DNA of 64,000 bases from Planococcus soli. GTDB taxonomy: Bacteria > Bacillota > Bacilli > Bacillales_A > Planococcaceae. A program made the position numbers and the translations under genes. Shown here in pieces: positions 62,321 to 64,000 of this stretch (the stretch's first letter is position 1; every line of letters begins with the position of its first letter). The notes under the pieces were generated by a model that saw only the letters and a program-made list of their open reading frames with translations, searched no databases and had not been told where the DNA came from. The stretch lies in NCBI RefSeq assembly GCF_016881065.1, contig NZ_WXYN01000020.1:5270-69269 (forward strand), in the 5' to 3' direction.

Positions 62321-63289
62321 ATGAAATTAGAAGGAATTCACCATGTCTCAGCTTTGACAGCCAATGCCGATGCCAATCATGATTTTTTTACACGGATACT
62401 GGGAATGCGCCTAGTCAAAAAAAGCGTAAATCAGGACAATCCATCTTCCTATCATTTGTTTTATGCTGATGCTGTCGGAACGCCGGGTACTGACATGACA
62501 TACTTCGATATACCGATGGCGGGGCGCACGCATCCCGGTGTTTCAAGCATCAGCAACACGGCATTCCGTGTGAAAAGCGAAAAAGCGCTGGATTATTGGA
62601 TCGCGCGCTTTGCTGAATTGCAAGTCCCGCATGGCAGCATTGAGCAGCGTTTCAACCGTTCGACTTTAACATTTCAGGATTTCGAGGGCTCGAGATTAAT
62701 GCTGGTTGTCGATGATGGCACCGGCATTGAATATGGAGTACCTTGGGACAAAGCAGGGATTCCGGAAGAATTTGCGATTGTTGGTTTGGGGCCTGTCCGT
62801 TTGACAGTCCGAAAAAGCGACAAAACAGCATCCGTTTTGACAGACATTATGGGCTTTGAACAAGTTGGGGACTATCCGTCTACTGTAGAGGGGCAAAAAG
62901 ATATTTTGGTCTTTTCAACAGGAAAAGGAGGACCTGCTGGCGAAATACACTTAGAAGAACGTTCAGACCTTCCGCCGGAGCGTCCCGGAAGAGGAAGCGT
63001 CCACCATGTTGCGTTCCGTGTAAAGACGTACGAAGATTACAGCAAGTGGGACGATTATTTGCGGTCGAATGGTTTTGTAACTTCGGGTGAGGTCGACCGT
63101 TATTACTTTAAGGCAATTTATTTCCGTGAGCCCAATGGGATTCTCTTTGAATTATCGACAGATGAGCCCGGCTTTGCAACGGACGAATCGATGGATGCTT
63201 TGGGTGAAGAGCTGGCATTGCCGCCATTTCTTGAGCCGAAACGCGCTCAAATCGAAGCATCTCTTCGGCCATTAAGCATCAACAAGTGA
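62321..63289 (+). CDS. mhqO: Ring-cleaving dioxygenase MhqO (VOC family)
   Basis: A 322-residue extradiol dioxygenase with two VOC halves: MKLEGIHHVSALTANADANHDFF with a metal His, and the second half VHHVAFRVKTYEDYSKW, then the Glu ligand in GILFELSTDEPGF. Members open hydroquinone or catechol rings and are induced by 2-methylhydroquinone. AGGAGG upstream. Controlled by the MhqR box. Confidence 0.92.
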   Translation: MKLEGIHHVSALTANADANHDFFTRILGMRLVKKSVNQDNPSSYHLFYADAVGTPGTDMTYFDIPMAGRTHPGVSSISNTAFRVKSEKALDYWIARFAELQVPHGSIEQRFNRSTLTFQDFEGSRLMLVVDDGTGIEYGVPWDKAGIPEEFAIVGLGPVRLTVRKSDKTASVLTDIMGFEQVGDYPSTVEGQKDILVFSTGKGGPAGEIHLEERSDLPPERPGRGSVHHVAFRVKTYEDYSKWDDYLRSNGFVTSGEVDRYYFKAIYFREPNGILFELSTDEPGFATDESMDALGEELALPPFLEPKRAQIEASLRPLSINK

Positions 63290-63307
63290 ATAGGAGGAGA
63301 ATAGAGT

Positions 63308-63589
63308 ATGGATTTTAAATTAATTGAATTGGGCAGCGACGAGTTTGCTTACCGTCTGGAAGAAGAGGGCAAAGTCACAGCAGAAATCACCTGGACCGAG
63401 CTGGCGAATGTTATGGTCATTGAGCACACCTTTGTCGATGAATCGATGCGCAACCAAGGGTTGGCGAAAAAACTTCTGGACCGTGCAGCAGACTATGCAC
63501 GCGAACACGATTATAAAATGGAGCCAGTCTGCTCTTACGCCGTAACGGCATTTGACCGCTATAAAGAATACGACGACGTCAAAATATAG
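63308..63589 (+). CDS. Small GNAT-related protein, YjdJ-like
   Basis: A 93-residue compact acetyltransferase of the PF14542 type: VIEHTFVDESMRNQGLAKKLLDRAADYAREH holds the acetyl-CoA loop, and VCSYAVTAFDRY the conserved Cys-Ser-Tyr. Physiological target unknown. Downstream of mhqO by 18 bp, AGGAGG in the gap, likely the same transcript. Confidence 0.88.
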   Translation: MDFKLIELGSDEFAYRLEEEGKVTAEITWTELANVMVIEHTFVDESMRNQGLAKKLLDRAADYAREHDYKMEPVCSYAVTAFDRYKEYDDVKI

Positions 63590-63648
63590 AAACGCTTTAT
63601 GCAGTGAGGAGTTTCTTCCGGCTATATAAAAACCGAATATTGAACACA

Positions 63649-63688
63649 CAAAAAGCAATCCGCTGTCAGTCGAGTGGATTGCTTTTGC
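63649..63688 (+). terminator. Terminator after the mhqO-GNAT unit
   Basis: AAAAGCAATCC pairs with GGATTGCTTTT. Confidence 0.75.
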
Positions 63689-63728
63689 TAATGAAAAAGT
63701 ATGTAGTTGATCATTCGGTACCTCCGTT

Positions 63729-63827
63729 TTAGATGCTTGTGATAAAGAAGACGATTGCTGTTAAAACTGAAGCTCCTCCGATGCCGTACAAAAAATCTGC
63801 TTGGTTAAAAATTATATTTTTTTCCAT
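63729..63827 (-). CDS. Very small membrane protein, unknown
   Basis: A 32-residue frame, MEKNIIFNQADFLYGIGGAS ending FFITSI, with one hydrophobic helix. It has a GGGG binding site just upstream. Small single-helix proteins of this shape are common in Bacillales but I do not recognise the family. The interval 63590-63995 otherwise holds a terminator and promoter-like AT-rich DNA. Confidence 0.5.
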   Translation of the reverse strand: MEKNIIFNQADFLYGIGGASVLTAIVFFITSI

Positions 63828-63995
63828 TATTTAGAACCCCTTTCAAATGTTTGATATTAGTAATTTACCCCACTTTCAAGTTTCTAAACAGGTTTTATTA
63901 ATTTTATTACGGGAACAGTGTAATATAAGTAACCAAATTCTTACTTATACGTATACAATTAAGAGATTGAAAGTCTAAAGGAAGAGGTGGTTTGA

Positions 63996-64000
63996 ATGAA
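63996..64000 (+). CDS. Start of a truncated gene at the window edge
   Basis: ATGAA at the very end follows a good binding site, GGAAGAGGTGG (63979-63990 region), so a coding region probably begins here. The product cannot be told. Confidence 0.4.

Overview
The window looks like a chromosomal segment of a mesophilic, low-to-middle GC Gram-positive of the Bacillales, most probably Planococcaceae (Planococcus/Planomicrobium-like). Support comes from strong AGGAGG-type ribosome binding sites, frequent TTG/GTG starts, U-run terminators, a tryptophan T-box leader, and many genes with close Bacillus subtilis counterparts (des-desKR, hflX, yclNOPQ, hmoA, niaP, trpDCFBA, ppaC, murB, mntR, cvfB, ypuA, mhqO). 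The genus is inferred; no rRNA or tRNA gene is present to confirm it.

Layout. 0-5.4 kb: membrane-fluidity control (fatty acid desaturase with DesR-type boxes, then DesK/DesR) and a PutP sodium/proline symporter. 5.4-12.2 kb: BCCT osmolyte transporter, VOC protein, HflX, ABC exporter, lipoprotein. 12.3-18.5 kb: an iron/heme block (Fur-boxed yclNOPQ petrobactin-type uptake, heme monooxygenase HmoA, HrtBA-like ABC pair). 18.5-25 kb: PAP2 phosphatase, glnK-amtB with two GlnR/TnrA boxes, a cysteine-free uracil-DNA glycosylase relative, ZupT, DUF4003 protein, NiaP with a double direct repeat over its start site. 25-28.6 kb: acetyltransferase and a three-gene OpuC-like osmoprotectant ABC system. 28.6-29.1 kb: a tandem array of structured ~125 bp repeats. 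29.1-34.9 kb: five-gene fatty-acid/acyl-CoA degradation operon behind a FadR-type operator. 34.9-39.8 kb: repeat copy, Trp T-box and trpD-trpC-trpF::trpB-trpA, with trpF and trpB fused in frame and no trpE. 39.8-50.7 kb: DNA repair, redox and cell-wall genes (3-methyladenine glycosylase, PfpI, PpaC, FrnE-like, AzoR, FAD-Rieske oxidoreductase, YceI, MurB, penicillin acylase). 50.8-52.9 kb: an AT-rich accessory patch with hairpins, a frameshifted membrane-protein gene, an unrecognised secreted protein and a small membrane protein. 52.9-64 kb: paired CrcB fluoride channels, SulP-UspA, CadC-CadA, a double GNAT protein, MntR, CvfB, YpuA, MhqO and small proteins.

The window reads mostly as stress and homeostasis functions: membrane fluidity, osmoprotection, iron/heme, zinc/cadmium/manganese, ammonium, fluoride and quinone/electrophile defence. 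Several operons carry recognisable operators, so their regulators can be named: DesR, Fur, GlnR/TnrA, FadR, CadC, MhqR and the Trp T-box. Points most worth a second look are the palindromic repeat family with compensatory stem changes, the TrpF::TrpB fusion in an operon lacking trpE, MhqR-like boxes at two or three loci, the Cys-free UDG relative, and the unknown secreted/membrane protein locus near 51.5-52.5 kb. I saw no CRISPR array, prophage or intact insertion sequence.
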